Positions 23,145-31,702 of a stretch of 43,443 nucleotides of DNA are shown here, piece after piece. The position numbers were made by a program, and so were the translations under genes. The stretch is from Comamonadaceae bacterium G21597-S1. GTDB taxonomy: Bacteria > Pseudomonadota > Gammaproteobacteria > Burkholderiales > Burkholderiaceae_C. The stretch's first letter is position 1; the number at the start of each line of letters is the position of its first letter. The stretch covers positions 1 to 43,443 of the forward strand of contig JAPWHR010000024.1 of assembly GCA_027214345.1 (NCBI GenBank), in the 5' to 3' direction. The notes under the pieces are model-generated. The model saw only the letters and a program-made list of their open reading frames with translations. It ran no database searches and was not told the DNA's origin.

Positions 23145-24128
23145 TTGAACCTCACCACCACACCGCCGCCCGGATCGCCCGAGCCGCCCTTCATGGACCT
23201 GAAGGTCGTCGCCAAGACACAGGTCGCCACCGATATCTGGTGCTTCGAGCTGCGCCATCCGCAAGGCCAGGACCTGCCGCCATTCACCGCGGGTTCCCAC
23301 CTAACGGTGCAAACGCCGGCTGGCGCGCGGCGCAACTACTCGTTGTGTTCGGATCCGGCCGATACCGACCGCTACCAGATCGCGGTCAAGCGCGATGCCC
23401 ACGGACGTGGCGGCTCGATCAGCATGGCCGATGACGTGAACGCCGGCGACCAGCTGGCCGTCAGCGTGCCGCGCAACAATTTCGCGCTGCATCCGCGCGC
23501 CGACGAGTTCCTGTTCATCGCCGGTGGCATCGGCATCACACCCATCCTGTCGATGATGCGCGAACTGCGCCGCAGCGGCCGCGCCCGGTTCCGGCTCATC
23601 TACTGCACCCGTGATGAAGCCGCCACCGCGTTCCGCGACCTGCTGCAGACCGAGTTCAGCGGGCAGGTCCAACTGCACCATGACCATGGCGACCTCGACC
23701 AGGCGATCGACCTGTGGCCGGAATTCGAGACGCCCGGCCGGGCCCAGGTCTATTGCTGCGGCCCGCGCGGACTGATGGACGCCGTCGCCGACATGTCGGG
23801 CCACTGGCCCACCGAAGCCATCCATTTCGAGAGCTTCGGCGTCGACGCCAACACATTCGCGGCCAACGTGCCGTTCACGGTGCGACTCGCGCGCAGTGGC
23901 GCCACGGTGCCGGTGTTGGCCGACCAGAGCATCCTGGAGGCGCTGCGCGCCGGCGGCCACACGGTGCCGAGCTCCTGCGAAAGCGGCACCTGCGGCTCGT
24001 GCCGCACCGGGCTGATCTCCGGCGAGGTCGAGCACCGCGACATGGTGCTGCTCGACGACGAGAAGTCCTCGCAGATCATGGTCTGCGTGTCGCGCGGCTG
24101 CGGCGGCGAACTGGTGCTGGACCTGTGA
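23145..24128 (+). CDS. ophA1: Phthalate dioxygenase reductase (FMN / NADH / plant-type ferredoxin)
   Basis: About 327 residues in three domains. The FMN-binding barrel (about 20-120) has RRNYSLCSDP and GRGGSISM. The NAD-binding domain (120-230) has FIAGGIGITPILSMMREL and VYCCGPRGLMDAV. The C-terminal 2Fe-2S ferredoxin (240-327) has SSCESGTCGSCRTG and a later CVSRG supplying the cysteines. The order matches Burkholderia phthalate dioxygenase reductase (322 residues). TTG 23145 is chosen because AGGGGA (23132-23138) lies correctly before it. An upstream ATG at 23073 sits inside the operator palindrome without a Shine-Dalgarno; ATG 23193 is the other alternative. It feeds electrons to the oxygenase at 21696. 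Confidence 0.88.
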   Translation: MNLTTTPPPGSPEPPFMDLKVVAKTQVATDIWCFELRHPQGQDLPPFTAGSHLTVQTPAGARRNYSLCSDPADTDRYQIAVKRDAHGRGGSISMADDVNAGDQLAVSVPRNNFALHPRADEFLFIAGGIGITPILSMMRELRRSGRARFRLIYCTRDEAATAFRDLLQTEFSGQVQLHHDHGDLDQAIDLWPEFETPGRAQVYCCGPRGLMDAVADMSGHWPTEAIHFESFGVDANTFAANVPFTVRLARSGATVPVLADQSILEALRAGGHTVPSSCESGTCGSCRTGLISGEVEHRDMVLLDDEKSSQIMVCVSRGCGGELVLDL

Positions 24129-25321
24129 TGCCGCACGCGCCCCTGCGCATCGGCGTGGCCGGACTCGGCCGGGCCTTCACGCTGATGCTGCCCACGTTCA
24201 CGCAGGACACACGCATCCGGCTGGTCGCGGCCGCGGATCCGCTGCCGCTGGCGCGCGCCCAGTTCGAACGCGACTTCGGCGCGCCGACACACGCCACCCT
24301 CGAGGCCTTGTGCGCCGATCCGGCCGTGCAGGTGGTCTACGTCGCGACCCCCCACCAGTTCCACGCCGAACACGTCGCGCTCGCCGCGGCCCACGGCAAA
24401 CACGTGCTGGTGGAAAAGCCGATGGCAATCTCGCTGGCGCAATGTGACGCGATGATCGCGGCGACCGAAGCCGCCGGCGTGGCGATGATCGTCGGGCACA
24501 GCCACAGCTTCAATGCGCCCGTGCTGCGCACCCGCGCGTTGATCGACAGCGGTGCCTTCGGCGCGGTGCGCATGCTGACAGCGCTGAACTTCACCGACTT
24601 CCTGTACCGGCCCCGGCGGCCCGAGGAACTCGACACCAGGGCCGGCGGCGGCGTCATCCACAGCCAGGCCACGCACCAGATCGACATCCTGCGACTGCTC
24701 GGCGGCGGCCGGGTGCGCAGCGTTTTCGCCCACACCGGCGCATGGGATCCAACCCGCCCCACCGAAGGCGCCTACCAGGCCTTGCTCGATTTCGAGGGCG
24801 GGGCGATCGCCAGCGCGAGCTACAGCGGATACGGCCATTTCGACAGCGACACCTGGATGGACCAGACCGGCGAGCTCGGACAAACCAAGGCCGAACAGGA
24901 CTACGGGGCGGCGCGCAAGCGACTCGTCGACCTGGCAGGTGATGGACAGGAAAGCGCACTCAAGGCCCGGCGCAACTACGGCGGCGATCTCTATCGGCCG
25001 CCGCAGCCCGCACACCGGCTCCAGCACCAGCATTTCGGTCCGGTCATCGTGAGCTGCGAGAAGGCCGATCTGCGTCCCACGCCAACCGGCATCGAGATCA
25101 GCGCCGACACGCAGCGCCGCTTCGAGGCCTTGCCCAGACCCGTGGTGCCACGCAGCGAGGTCATCGACGAGCTCGTCGACGTGCTGGTGCATGACAGGCC
25201 GGCACTGCACAGCGGCGCCTGGGCTCGGGCCACGACCGAAGTCTGTCTGGCATTATTGGCCTCAGCCGCCAGCCGCACCCCTCAGATTCTGCGATGGCAA
25301 ACCGGCCTGCCCGGGCGCTGA
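24128..25321 (+). CDS. ophB: Gfo/Idh/MocA oxidoreductase, phthalate cis-4,5-dihydrodiol dehydrogenase type
   Basis: A 397-residue protein whose ATG overlaps the reductase stop (TGATG). It has the NAD(P) fold RIGVAGLGRAFTLMLPTF at the N-terminus, the family motif HVLVEKPMAISLAQCDAMI near residue 95, and AGGGVIHSQATHQIDILRLLGG near 180, the conserved Asp-His-x-x-D-like catalytic region. Homologues Pht4 and CbaC rearomatise carboxylated cis-dihydrodiols. Placed after the reductase, it would yield 4,5-dihydroxyphthalate, the substrate of the decarboxylase at 19639. Confidence 0.85.
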   Translation: MPHAPLRIGVAGLGRAFTLMLPTFTQDTRIRLVAAADPLPLARAQFERDFGAPTHATLEALCADPAVQVVYVATPHQFHAEHVALAAAHGKHVLVEKPMAISLAQCDAMIAATEAAGVAMIVGHSHSFNAPVLRTRALIDSGAFGAVRMLTALNFTDFLYRPRRPEELDTRAGGGVIHSQATHQIDILRLLGGGRVRSVFAHTGAWDPTRPTEGAYQALLDFEGGAIASASYSGYGHFDSDTWMDQTGELGQTKAEQDYGAARKRLVDLAGDGQESALKARRNYGGDLYRPPQPAHRLQHQHFGPVIVSCEKADLRPTPTGIEISADTQRRFEALPRPVVPRSEVIDELVDVLVHDRPALHSGAWARATTEVCLALLASAASRTPQILRWQTGLPGR

Positions 25322-25347
25322 CCGTACCCCCTCGCCGAGCCCCGCCG

Positions 25348-25920
25348 ATGCCACACCACCACACCCAGGACATTCTTCGCCACTGGCGCGAGGCTGTACC
25401 CAACGACCGTCTGGCCCACCTGATCCGCGACACCGAACGCGCCTTTCGGCGCGCCTTGCAGATCCGCCTGGCGCCCCATGGCGTACCGTTCGGACACTGG
25501 GCCTTTCTGCGCATCCTGTGGGAAACCGACGGATTGACCCAGCGCGAACTGAGCGAGCGCGCCGGCGTGATGGAGCCGACCACCTTCGCCGCGATGAAGG
25601 CGATGGAAATCCTGGGCTACGTCAGCCGGCGCCAGTTGCCGACCAACAGGAAAAACGTCTACGTGTTCCTGACCGATGCCGGCCGCGAACTGAAGCAGCA
25701 CCTCGTGCCGCTGGCCGAAGACACCAACCTGATCAGCACCGCCGGCGTGTCACCACGGGACCTCGCCACCACGCGCAAGGTCTTGCTGGCCATGATCTCC
25801 AACCTGGCACAGGATGAAGTCGGCCAGTTGCCGGAACAGGAGTCCCGGACCCGCAAGCCCCGGCGCGCGAAGACCGACTCGACGACGACCAGGCGCCGCA
25901 GCGCCGGCCCCGCGGCCTGA
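25348..25920 (+). CDS. MarR-family transcriptional regulator
   Basis: A 190-residue protein. A winged HTH spans about residues 35-120 (FGHWAFLRILWETDGLTQRELSERAGV, then MEPTTFAAMKAMEILGYVSRR, with wing NRKNVYVFLTDAGRELK). A basic, probably disordered tail ends in TTTRRRSAGPAA. MarR regulators of aromatic operons usually repress until they bind the substrate or its CoA ester. It is the last gene of the reductase-dehydrogenase operon, 26 bp after it, and the CTTAG-N4-CTAAG site at 23068 is its likely target. ATG 25348 fits the family start better than the longer open frame. Confidence 0.88.
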   Translation: MPHHHTQDILRHWREAVPNDRLAHLIRDTERAFRRALQIRLAPHGVPFGHWAFLRILWETDGLTQRELSERAGVMEPTTFAAMKAMEILGYVSRRQLPTNRKNVYVFLTDAGRELKQHLVPLAEDTNLISTAGVSPRDLATTRKVLLAMISNLAQDEVGQLPEQESRTRKPRRAKTDSTTTRRRSAGPAA

Positions 25921-25934
25921 AACCCGCCTCGCCG

Positions 25935-27113
25935 TCAATCGAGCAGGCGGCGCTGTTGCATCCAGTCGATGCACATGCGGGCCGCCTGGTCCAGCAGTTC
26001 GGGCTGGCCGGAGAAATAGTGCGTCGCGCCCTTGATGCATTCCATGGTCTTGTCGGCGCTGGTGCAAGCGTCGAAGATACGCCGGGTATGCGGCTGCGGC
26101 ACCGCGTCGTCGGCGCTGTGCTCGATGGCCAGCATCGGCACCGTGATCTGCGCCGCACATTTCTCGCCATGGGCATGGGTGTCGTCCGGCGACCATTGCG
26201 ACAACCAGGAGCGCAGTGTGGAGAACCGCGCCGAACCGACCGGTCCGGTGTTGACGGTCTCGGGATTGCCCATGAAGCAACTGCCGATGGGGCGGTCATT
26301 CGGATCGATACTGCCGTCCAGGAAACGCGGTTCGGCCATGGTGCGGTGGGTGACGAAGCCACGCTCCATCTCCAGCCCGCCCTGCTTGCGCAGGCGTTCG
26401 AGCACCTCGCGCACCCACGCCGTGCGTCGGCGGATGCGTGCCAGCTGGGCGGCGCGGAAGCGCTGCAGGAATTCGGCCGAATACGGCGGCTTGTTGTCCG
26501 GGTGATACAGGTCCAGCTCCGGATCGCGCTGATCCGGATCGTTCTCGTCGAGCACGCTGGGATCGATCCAGTCAGACAACACCACGGCACGCGATACATG
26601 CGCGGCCTGGAAGATGAAGGCATCGGCCGGCTGCAGCCTGGCTTGCACGATGTGGCAGGGGTCGCCCGCCGGCGTATGGGTGACGGAAGGCTTCTCGGCC
26701 TGCGCCTGGTAGAACAACGAGAGCGAACCACCGCCCGACCAGCCGGCAATGACGATGGTCTTGTAGCGCCAGACCTCGCGCGCATGGCGCACATAGGCGC
26801 CCAGGTCCACGACCACGTTCTCCATGATCAGCGCCGTGTCGTTGCGCGCATACCGGCTGCCGGCGCACAACACATGCACGCCGCGTTCGGCCATCGCACG
26901 CGGCATCGGCAACAACTGCAGCGTGGACGCCGGGTGCATGTAGATCAGCAAGGTGTCCGACGGCCGGCCCTTGGGCAGGTAACGAATCCCTTCCAGGTTG
27001 ACGACGCCCTGGTTGCCGGCAAAACCGTAGACCTCCTTGAACGCGCTGGTCTCGGCGTATTTCACGTGTACCCATTCGGGTTGCACCTCGTATCGGATCG
27101 GTGTGTCTGCCAT
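25935..27113 (-). CDS. Alpha/beta hydrolase of unknown substrate
   Basis: A 392-residue serine hydrolase. Its motifs are LIYMHPASTLQLLP (56-69), nucleophile elbow AGWSGGGSLSLF with Ser126, an acidic segment IEHSADDAVPQPHTRRIF near 340, and the candidate catalytic His in KGATHYFSGQPELL near 372. A large insertion (about 190-290) between strand 6 and the acid is longer than in common esterases and probably forms a cap. AGGAG precedes the ATG at 27113. It is the distal gene of the minus-strand operon and lies beside the phthalate set, so an aromatic ester or ring-cleavage product is a reasonable guess for its substrate. No close characterised relative is recognised. Confidence 0.75.
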   Translation of the reverse strand: MADTPIRYEVQPEWVHVKYAETSAFKEVYGFAGNQGVVNLEGIRYLPKGRPSDTLLIYMHPASTLQLLPMPRAMAERGVHVLCAGSRYARNDTALIMENVVVDLGAYVRHAREVWRYKTIVIAGWSGGGSLSLFYQAQAEKPSVTHTPAGDPCHIVQARLQPADAFIFQAAHVSRAVVLSDWIDPSVLDENDPDQRDPELDLYHPDNKPPYSAEFLQRFRAAQLARIRRRTAWVREVLERLRKQGGLEMERGFVTHRTMAEPRFLDGSIDPNDRPIGSCFMGNPETVNTGPVGSARFSTLRSWLSQWSPDDTHAHGEKCAAQITVPMLAIEHSADDAVPQPHTRRIFDACTSADKTMECIKGATHYFSGQPELLDQAARMCIDWMQQRRLLD

Positions 27114-27151
27114 CAGCGGGGGCTCCTGTCGGTGGTGGTCGTTGCAATGCG

Positions 27152-27676
27152 TCAGTGGGTCGCCAGGCGACGGTTCTTCTCTGCGGTCCAGGCGGCGCAG
27201 GCCGCATGGGCCTCGTCCTTGAAGGCCCGCAGTTCCTGCGCGTCGGACATGGTCAGCGTCAGTTCGAGCCGGATGCCGTTCGGGTCGAAGAAGTAGATCG
27301 AATGCACGAAACCATCGTGCGACACCGGTCCGATCACGTCGACACCGGCGTCGACCAGCCGTTGCCGGGCCTGGTCGACCTCGGCCTGGGAGCCCACGCG
27401 CAGGGCCAGGTGATTGACCCAGCGCGGGGTGTTCGGCGACGGCTCGGCAGCGGTGTTGTCGCCCAGGTCGAAGAACGCGACGCAACTACCGTCGGTCATC
27501 TCGAAGAACAGGTGGATGAACGGGCAGGCCTCACCGGTGCTTTCGACCGCGTCGGCGCGCACCACATGGACCAGCGGCAGGCCGAGCAGGTCTTCATAGA
27601 AACGCCGGGTTTCCTCGGCATCGCGGCAACGGTAGGCCACATGGTGCAGGCCATGGACAGCTACGGGATCGGGCAT
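27152..27676 (-). CDS. VOC-family protein with complete His-His-Glu metal triad (1)
   Basis: A 174-residue single VOC module pair. It starts VHGLHHVAYRCRDAEETRRFY, continues with WVNHLALRVG at residue 89 and ends FFDPNGIRLELTL. Candidate ligands are His12, His89 and Glu138, the full set for an Fe/Mn extradiol dioxygenase or a glyoxalase-type enzyme. A short helical tail follows. It lies 38 bp upstream of the hydrolase gene. A paralogue is the next gene upstream, so the operon carries two related copies. The substrate is unknown. Confidence 0.78.
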   Translation of the reverse strand: MPDPVAVHGLHHVAYRCRDAEETRRFYEDLLGLPLVHVVRADAVESTGEACPFIHLFFEMTDGSCVAFFDLGDNTAAEPSPNTPRWVNHLALRVGSQAEVDQARQRLVDAGVDVIGPVSHDGFVHSIYFFDPNGIRLELTLTMSDAQELRAFKDEAHAACAAWTAEKNRRLATH

Positions 27677-27721
27677 GATGTTCTCCTTGGTGGCGGGGCC
27701 TGCCGTATTCGGCGGGCCGGT

Positions 27722-28318
27722 TCAGGCGGGCAGGTGGCGGGTGATCTGTTCGAGCCACTGGGTGTCATCGGACAGGGTGCGCAGTTCGGCGAGGGCCTCT
27801 TCGCGCGACTGGGTCCAGCGCGCCACGACACCGATGGACGCGCCGTCGCCCTCCTGGTAGGACAATTCGAGCCGGATGCCATTGGGGTCGAAGAAATAGA
27901 CCGACCAGGTCCGGGCGCCCACGGGTATCGGCCCGATCAACGCCACGCCGGCGTCGCGCAGGCGTGCGCACAACGATTCGAAACGCGCTTCGGTGACGGC
28001 GAACGAACAATGCTGCATGCCGGCGATCGCGTCGCGGTCGGCCTTGTCCTTGGCGCCCTTGGGAATCTCGAAGAACGCCAGCAGGCAGTCGCCGCCGGCG
28101 TCGAAGAAATAGTGCCGCAGGTTCTCGAACGGCGGGTTGCCCCGGTTGCCCGCCCCGGTCCCCAGCCCGGGCGGAACCTTGAGCGCATGTACCAGCGGCA
28201 TGCCCAGCACCCCGGCATAGAACGCGATCGTCATCTTCATGTCGTCGGTGTTGAGAGCGAGATGGTGCACCCCCCGGGTCTGCACGGTGGCGCCGTGCGC
28301 AGCAGTGGTGGAGGTCAT
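27722..28318 (-). CDS. VOC-family protein with complete His-His-Glu metal triad (2)
   Basis: A 198-residue VOC protein. It starts VQTRGVHHLALNTDDMKMTIAFY, with MQHCSFAVTEARFE at residue 103 and YFFDPNGIRLELSYQ ending the fold. Likely ligands are His19, His103 and Glu151. It differs from its paralogue at 27152 by an insert around residues 48-68 (VPPGLGTGAGNRGNPPF) near the active-site entrance, which could change specificity. Its ATG overlaps the LivF stop by 4 bp (ATGA), tying ring-cleavage-like enzymes to the transporter. Confidence 0.78.
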   Translation of the reverse strand: MTSTTAAHGATVQTRGVHHLALNTDDMKMTIAFYAGVLGMPLVHALKVPPGLGTGAGNRGNPPFENLRHYFFDAGGDCLLAFFEIPKGAKDKADRDAIAGMQHCSFAVTEARFESLCARLRDAGVALIGPIPVGARTWSVYFFDPNGIRLELSYQEGDGASIGVVARWTQSREEALAELRTLSDDTQWLEQITRHLPA

Positions 28319-29043
28319 GGCGTGGACTCCTTGGCAAGGTCGAAATACAACTGTGACAACCGCGGCCGCGCGGCCAGCTGGACGCTGGTCTCGGTCAACG
28401 CCACCCGCCCCTTGATCAGCACATAGGCGCGGCTGGTGAACGGCAATGCGATGTCGAGCTTCTGCTCGACCAGCACCATCGTCAAGCCGGAGCCGCGCAA
28501 CGCGTCGAGCGCATGGCGGATCTCCTCGACCACCAACGGCGCCAGTCCCAGGAAGGGCTCGTCGAGCAACAACACCCGTGGCATCGACATCAGCGCGCGG
28601 CCGATGGCCACCATCTGCTGCTCGCCACCCGACAGCGTTCCGGCCAGCTGGTTGCGGCGCTCGGCCAGGCGCGGGAACAGCTGGTAGACGAAGTCAAACC
28701 GTTCGCGTTCGGCGCGCGCCGAACGCCCGGACAGGCGGACCGTGCCCAGGCGCAGGTTGTCGCGCACCGACAGCGGAGCGAACATGCGGCGTCCCTCGGG
28801 CACCTGCACCACGCCGTGGCCAACAATATCGTGGCTGGGCATCGCGACCAGCTCCTGGCCATCGATCCGGATACTGCCGCTGCGCTGGGGCAAGGTACCC
28901 GACAGCGCCGACAGCAAGGTGGACTTGCCCGCGCCGTTAGGCCCCAGCAAGGCCACCGTCTCGCCACGCTCGACCTGCAGGTCCACGCCCTGCACCACCG
29001 CACCATGGCCGTAACCACCGACAAGATTGCGTATCTCAAGCAT
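28315..29043 (-). CDS. livF: Branched-chain-type ABC transporter ATP-binding protein LivF
   Basis: A 242-residue ATPase. It has Walker A LLGPNGAGKSTLLSALSG, Q-loop region VQVPEGRRMFAPLSV, signature LSGGEQQMVAIGRAL and Walker B RVLLLDEPFLGLAP. The PEGR motif is typical of LivF. ATG 29043, giving MLEIRNLVGGYG, is chosen over a start 7 codons earlier because it matches the family and has a GGAG-containing string upstream. It overlaps LivG by 8 bp. In this context the HAAT-family transporter probably imports an aromatic acid rather than an amino acid. Confidence 0.9.
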   Translation of the reverse strand: MLEIRNLVGGYGHGAVVQGVDLQVERGETVALLGPNGAGKSTLLSALSGTLPQRSGSIRIDGQELVAMPSHDIVGHGVVQVPEGRRMFAPLSVRDNLRLGTVRLSGRSARAERERFDFVYQLFPRLAERRNQLAGTLSGGEQQMVAIGRALMSMPRVLLLDEPFLGLAPLVVEEIRHALDALRGSGLTMVLVEQKLDIALPFTSRAYVLIKGRVALTETSVQLAARPRLSQLYFDLAKESTP

Positions 29044-29854
29044 CGACCATGGCTCCCAGGTCACCCAGGTAGGCCTCGACGACCGCGGGATCGGAACGGA
29101 TCTCGGCCGGCGTACCCTGCGCGATCTTGCGCCCGAAGTTCAGCACCACCATGCGGTCGGCCAGCCCCATCAGGAAACGCATGTCGTGCTCGATCAGCAA
29201 CACCGCGATGCCCTGCCCCGCGATCTGCCGGATGATGTCCGACAGGCGTTCGCACTCGGACGGCGTCAGTCCGGCCGCCGGCTCGTCGAACAGGATCAGT
29301 CGCGGCTCGGAGGCCAGGGCGCGCGCAATCTCGAGCAGCCGGCCCTGGCCGAACGACAAGGTGTCGACATCGGCATCGCGCCACTCGCCCAGCCCGACAA
29401 ACGCCACCAGCTCGTCGGCCCGGCGCACGGCCTCGCGTTCGGCGCGCACCACGCCGGCGCCGGCCAGCAGCACCCGCCACAACGAACCCTTCAGGCGCCG
29501 GTGCATGCCGACCATGACGTTCTCGCGCACCGTCATGCTGGCGAACGGCTTGTTGTGCTGAAAGGTGCGCATGATGCCGCGCCCGGCCATGGCATGGGCC
29601 GGCAGGCCGGTCAGGTCTTCGCCATCGAACACCAGCGAACCGCGACTGGGTTCGAGCGCGCCGGCAATCATGTTGAAGGTCGTGCTCTTGCCGGCGCCGT
29701 TGGGCCCGATCACACCCAGGATCTCGCCTTCGCGCACGTCCAGATCCAGGTCGGCCACGGCCTGGAGGCCGCCGAACTGTTTCGACAGGCCCTGGACGAC
29801 GAGCAACTGGCGGGCGGCCGCCGAGCCGGCGGCCGCGCGTGCGGATGTGCTCAT
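29036..29854 (-). CDS. livG: Branched-chain-type ABC transporter ATP-binding protein LivG
   Basis: A 272-residue ATPase. It has Walker A VIGPNGAGKSTTFNMIAG, a region RGIMRTFQHNKPFASMTVREN, signature LSFGQGRLLEIARAL and Walker B LILFDEPAAGLTP. The C-terminal segment EIRSDPAVVEAYLG is the LivG-type (BCA_ABC_TP_C) tail. About 15 residues before the conserved start are Ala-rich and unusual. It overlaps LivM by 4 bp and LivF by 8 bp. Confidence 0.92.
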   Translation of the reverse strand: MSTSARAAAGSAAARQLLVVQGLSKQFGGLQAVADLDLDVREGEILGVIGPNGAGKSTTFNMIAGALEPSRGSLVFDGEDLTGLPAHAMAGRGIMRTFQHNKPFASMTVRENVMVGMHRRLKGSLWRVLLAGAGVVRAEREAVRRADELVAFVGLGEWRDADVDTLSFGQGRLLEIARALASEPRLILFDEPAAGLTPSECERLSDIIRQIAGQGIAVLLIEHDMRFLMGLADRMVVLNFGRKIAQGTPAEIRSDPAVVEAYLGDLGAMVDA

Positions 29855-30786
29855 GACGATACCCTCCGGCGCGCCATCCAGTCATCCCAGATGCCGATCA
29901 GGCCCTTGGGCTGGAACAGCACCACGGCCACCATGACCACGCCGAACACCAGCGCATGGTGATGGCCGATCAGCGGGGACAGGAAGAACGGCAGCAGGTA
30001 CAGAACGATGGCGCCGACGATGGCGCCCGCCGGCCGGCCGCTGCCGCCGACGATGACCATGAACAGCAGCAGGAACGCGTTCTCCAGTCCGAAGATCGGC
30101 GGATTGACCGTGTTGTCGACGAACGCATACACCATGCCGGCCACACCGGCCAGCGCACTGGTCACCGCATACGCGACGATACGGGTGGTCGTGACATTGA
30201 TGCCCATGGCCTGCGCCGCCTGCGGATCGTCGCGCACCGCCCGGCAGGCCCGGCCGAACCAGGAGCGGTCGAGCCGCCACAAGGTGGCCAGCGTGCCGAG
30301 CAGCAGGAACACGATCACCACCGTGTACCAGGGACCGGTCACGCGCACGCCCGCGATGTCGGGCAGCCGGTAGTTGGCCAGTCCGCCCGGGCCGCCGGTG
30401 ACGGAGCCGCCTTCGTTGAGCACGACGATGAACAGCTGCGCGAATGCCAGCGTCGCCAGCGCCAGGTAGAAGCCTTCGAGCCGGGTCGCCGGGATGGCGA
30501 CCACCAGTGCCAGCACCACGCATACGACGATGCCGGCCACGATGGCCAGCGGCAACGGCAGGCCGACCTGGAACAGCAGGATCACCATCGCATAGGCGCC
30601 GATGCCGTAGAACGTGAAATGCGAGAAGGCCACCTGCCCGGCGATGCCGAACAGGAAGTTGTAGCCCAGCGCCAGCGTGATCCACAGCAGCAGCTTGCGG
30701 TACACGTCGGTCTGGTAGGAGCCCAGCATGAAGGCCACGGCCGACAGCACCAGGGCCGCCAGCAGGAAACCGGCAATCGACTTCAT
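29851..30786 (-). CDS. livM: Branched-chain-type ABC transporter permease LivM
   Basis: A 311-residue membrane protein with about eight to nine helices. Family signatures are LGYNFLFGIAGQVAFSHFTFYGIGAYA near residue 40, LEGFYLALATLAFAQLF near 105 and the EAA-like RAVRDDPQAAQAMGINVTTTRIVAYAVT near 205, followed by GGSGRPAGAIVGAIVLYLLP. ATG 30786 overlaps the LivH stop (ATGA). The open frame upstream of it is a shadow of LivH. Confidence 0.92.
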   Translation of the reverse strand: MKSIAGFLLAALVLSAVAFMLGSYQTDVYRKLLLWITLALGYNFLFGIAGQVAFSHFTFYGIGAYAMVILLFQVGLPLPLAIVAGIVVCVVLALVVAIPATRLEGFYLALATLAFAQLFIVVLNEGGSVTGGPGGLANYRLPDIAGVRVTGPWYTVVIVFLLLGTLATLWRLDRSWFGRACRAVRDDPQAAQAMGINVTTTRIVAYAVTSALAGVAGMVYAFVDNTVNPPIFGLENAFLLLFMVIVGGSGRPAGAIVGAIVLYLLPFFLSPLIGHHHALVFGVVMVAVVLFQPKGLIGIWDDWMARRRVSS

Positions 30787-31667
30787 GCGCGCGACTCCCG
30801 CGCCCGCAGCAGCCCGGTCGGGCGCAGCAGCAGGAACACGATCAACAGCACCAGCGGCACGCCCTGCGCAAGGCCGGGCGGGATCGGTGCATACCGCACC
30901 GTGATCTGTTCGGCCATGGCCAGGATCAGGCCGCCAAGCAAGGCTCCTTCGACCCGTCCGACGCCGCCGATGACCAGTGCGGTGAAACCCTGGATTGCCA
31001 GTGGCAGGCCCATCAGGTAATGGGCCGACACATTGGGTGAGACCAGCAGCCCGGCCAGCGCAGCCACGCCGGCGCTGCCGGCGAAGGCCAGCGCGGTGAC
31101 GCGGCGCAGGTTGATGCCCATCAGTGCCGCCGCGCGCCGGTCGATGGCCACCGCCTCGAACGAACGCCCGGCCAGCGTGCGTTCGAAGAAATACCAGGCC
31201 AGGCCGAACACGGCAGCCGTCACGACGATGATGAAGAAGCTCTGGTAGGAGCCGGCCACCAGGCCCAGTTCCAGCCGGCCGTAGCCGAACATCGGCGGCA
31301 CCGGCTGCGGGTCCGGGCCCATGCCGACCGAGATGATCTCGCGGAACACGACCAGCATGCCCAGCAGGGCCAGGATGGGCGCCAGAGGCGGTGCGCCTTT
31401 TTCCACCAGCGGCCGCACCGCCACCCGTTCGGTGATCCAGCCCACGACGGCCATCAACACCAGCACCATGGCCATGCCGACCGGGTACGGCAACTCGAAG
31501 CGCGACAGCGCCAGGAAGCCGCCGAACGCAGCCACCATGGCCCATTCGCCGACCGCGAAATTGATGACCCCCGTGGGCCGGGTGATCAACAGGTAGGACA
31601 AGGCGACCAGCGCATAGATGCATCCGCTGGCCGTCGCTCCGACCATCAGCTCGACGAAATCACTCAC
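30783..31667 (-). CDS. livH: Branched-chain-type ABC transporter permease LivH
   Basis: A 294-residue membrane protein starting with GTG. It has ATASGCIYALVALSYLLITRPTGVINFAVGEW at the N-terminus, the cytoplasmic-loop motif VAIDRRAAALMGINLRRVTALAF near 180 and GVGRVEGALLGGLILAMAEQI near 240, all typical of LivH. It lies 35 bp after the binding-protein gene and overlaps LivM. Confidence 0.92.
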   Translation of the reverse strand: MSDFVELMVGATASGCIYALVALSYLLITRPTGVINFAVGEWAMVAAFGGFLALSRFELPYPVGMAMVLVLMAVVGWITERVAVRPLVEKGAPPLAPILALLGMLVVFREIISVGMGPDPQPVPPMFGYGRLELGLVAGSYQSFFIIVVTAAVFGLAWYFFERTLAGRSFEAVAIDRRAAALMGINLRRVTALAFAGSAGVAALAGLLVSPNVSAHYLMGLPLAIQGFTALVIGGVGRVEGALLGGLILAMAEQITVRYAPIPPGLAQGVPLVLLIVFLLLRPTGLLRARESRA

Positions 31668-31702
31668 GCGCGGCCTTCAGGAGAATGTGCGACAGGCTGC
31701 GT

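Noticed and set aside
23750-25210. 486-codon minus-strand frame opposite the dihydrodiol dehydrogenase
   Set aside because: The plus strand encodes a clear reductase ferredoxin domain and Gfo/Idh/MocA enzyme; this frame lacks any recognisable motif.
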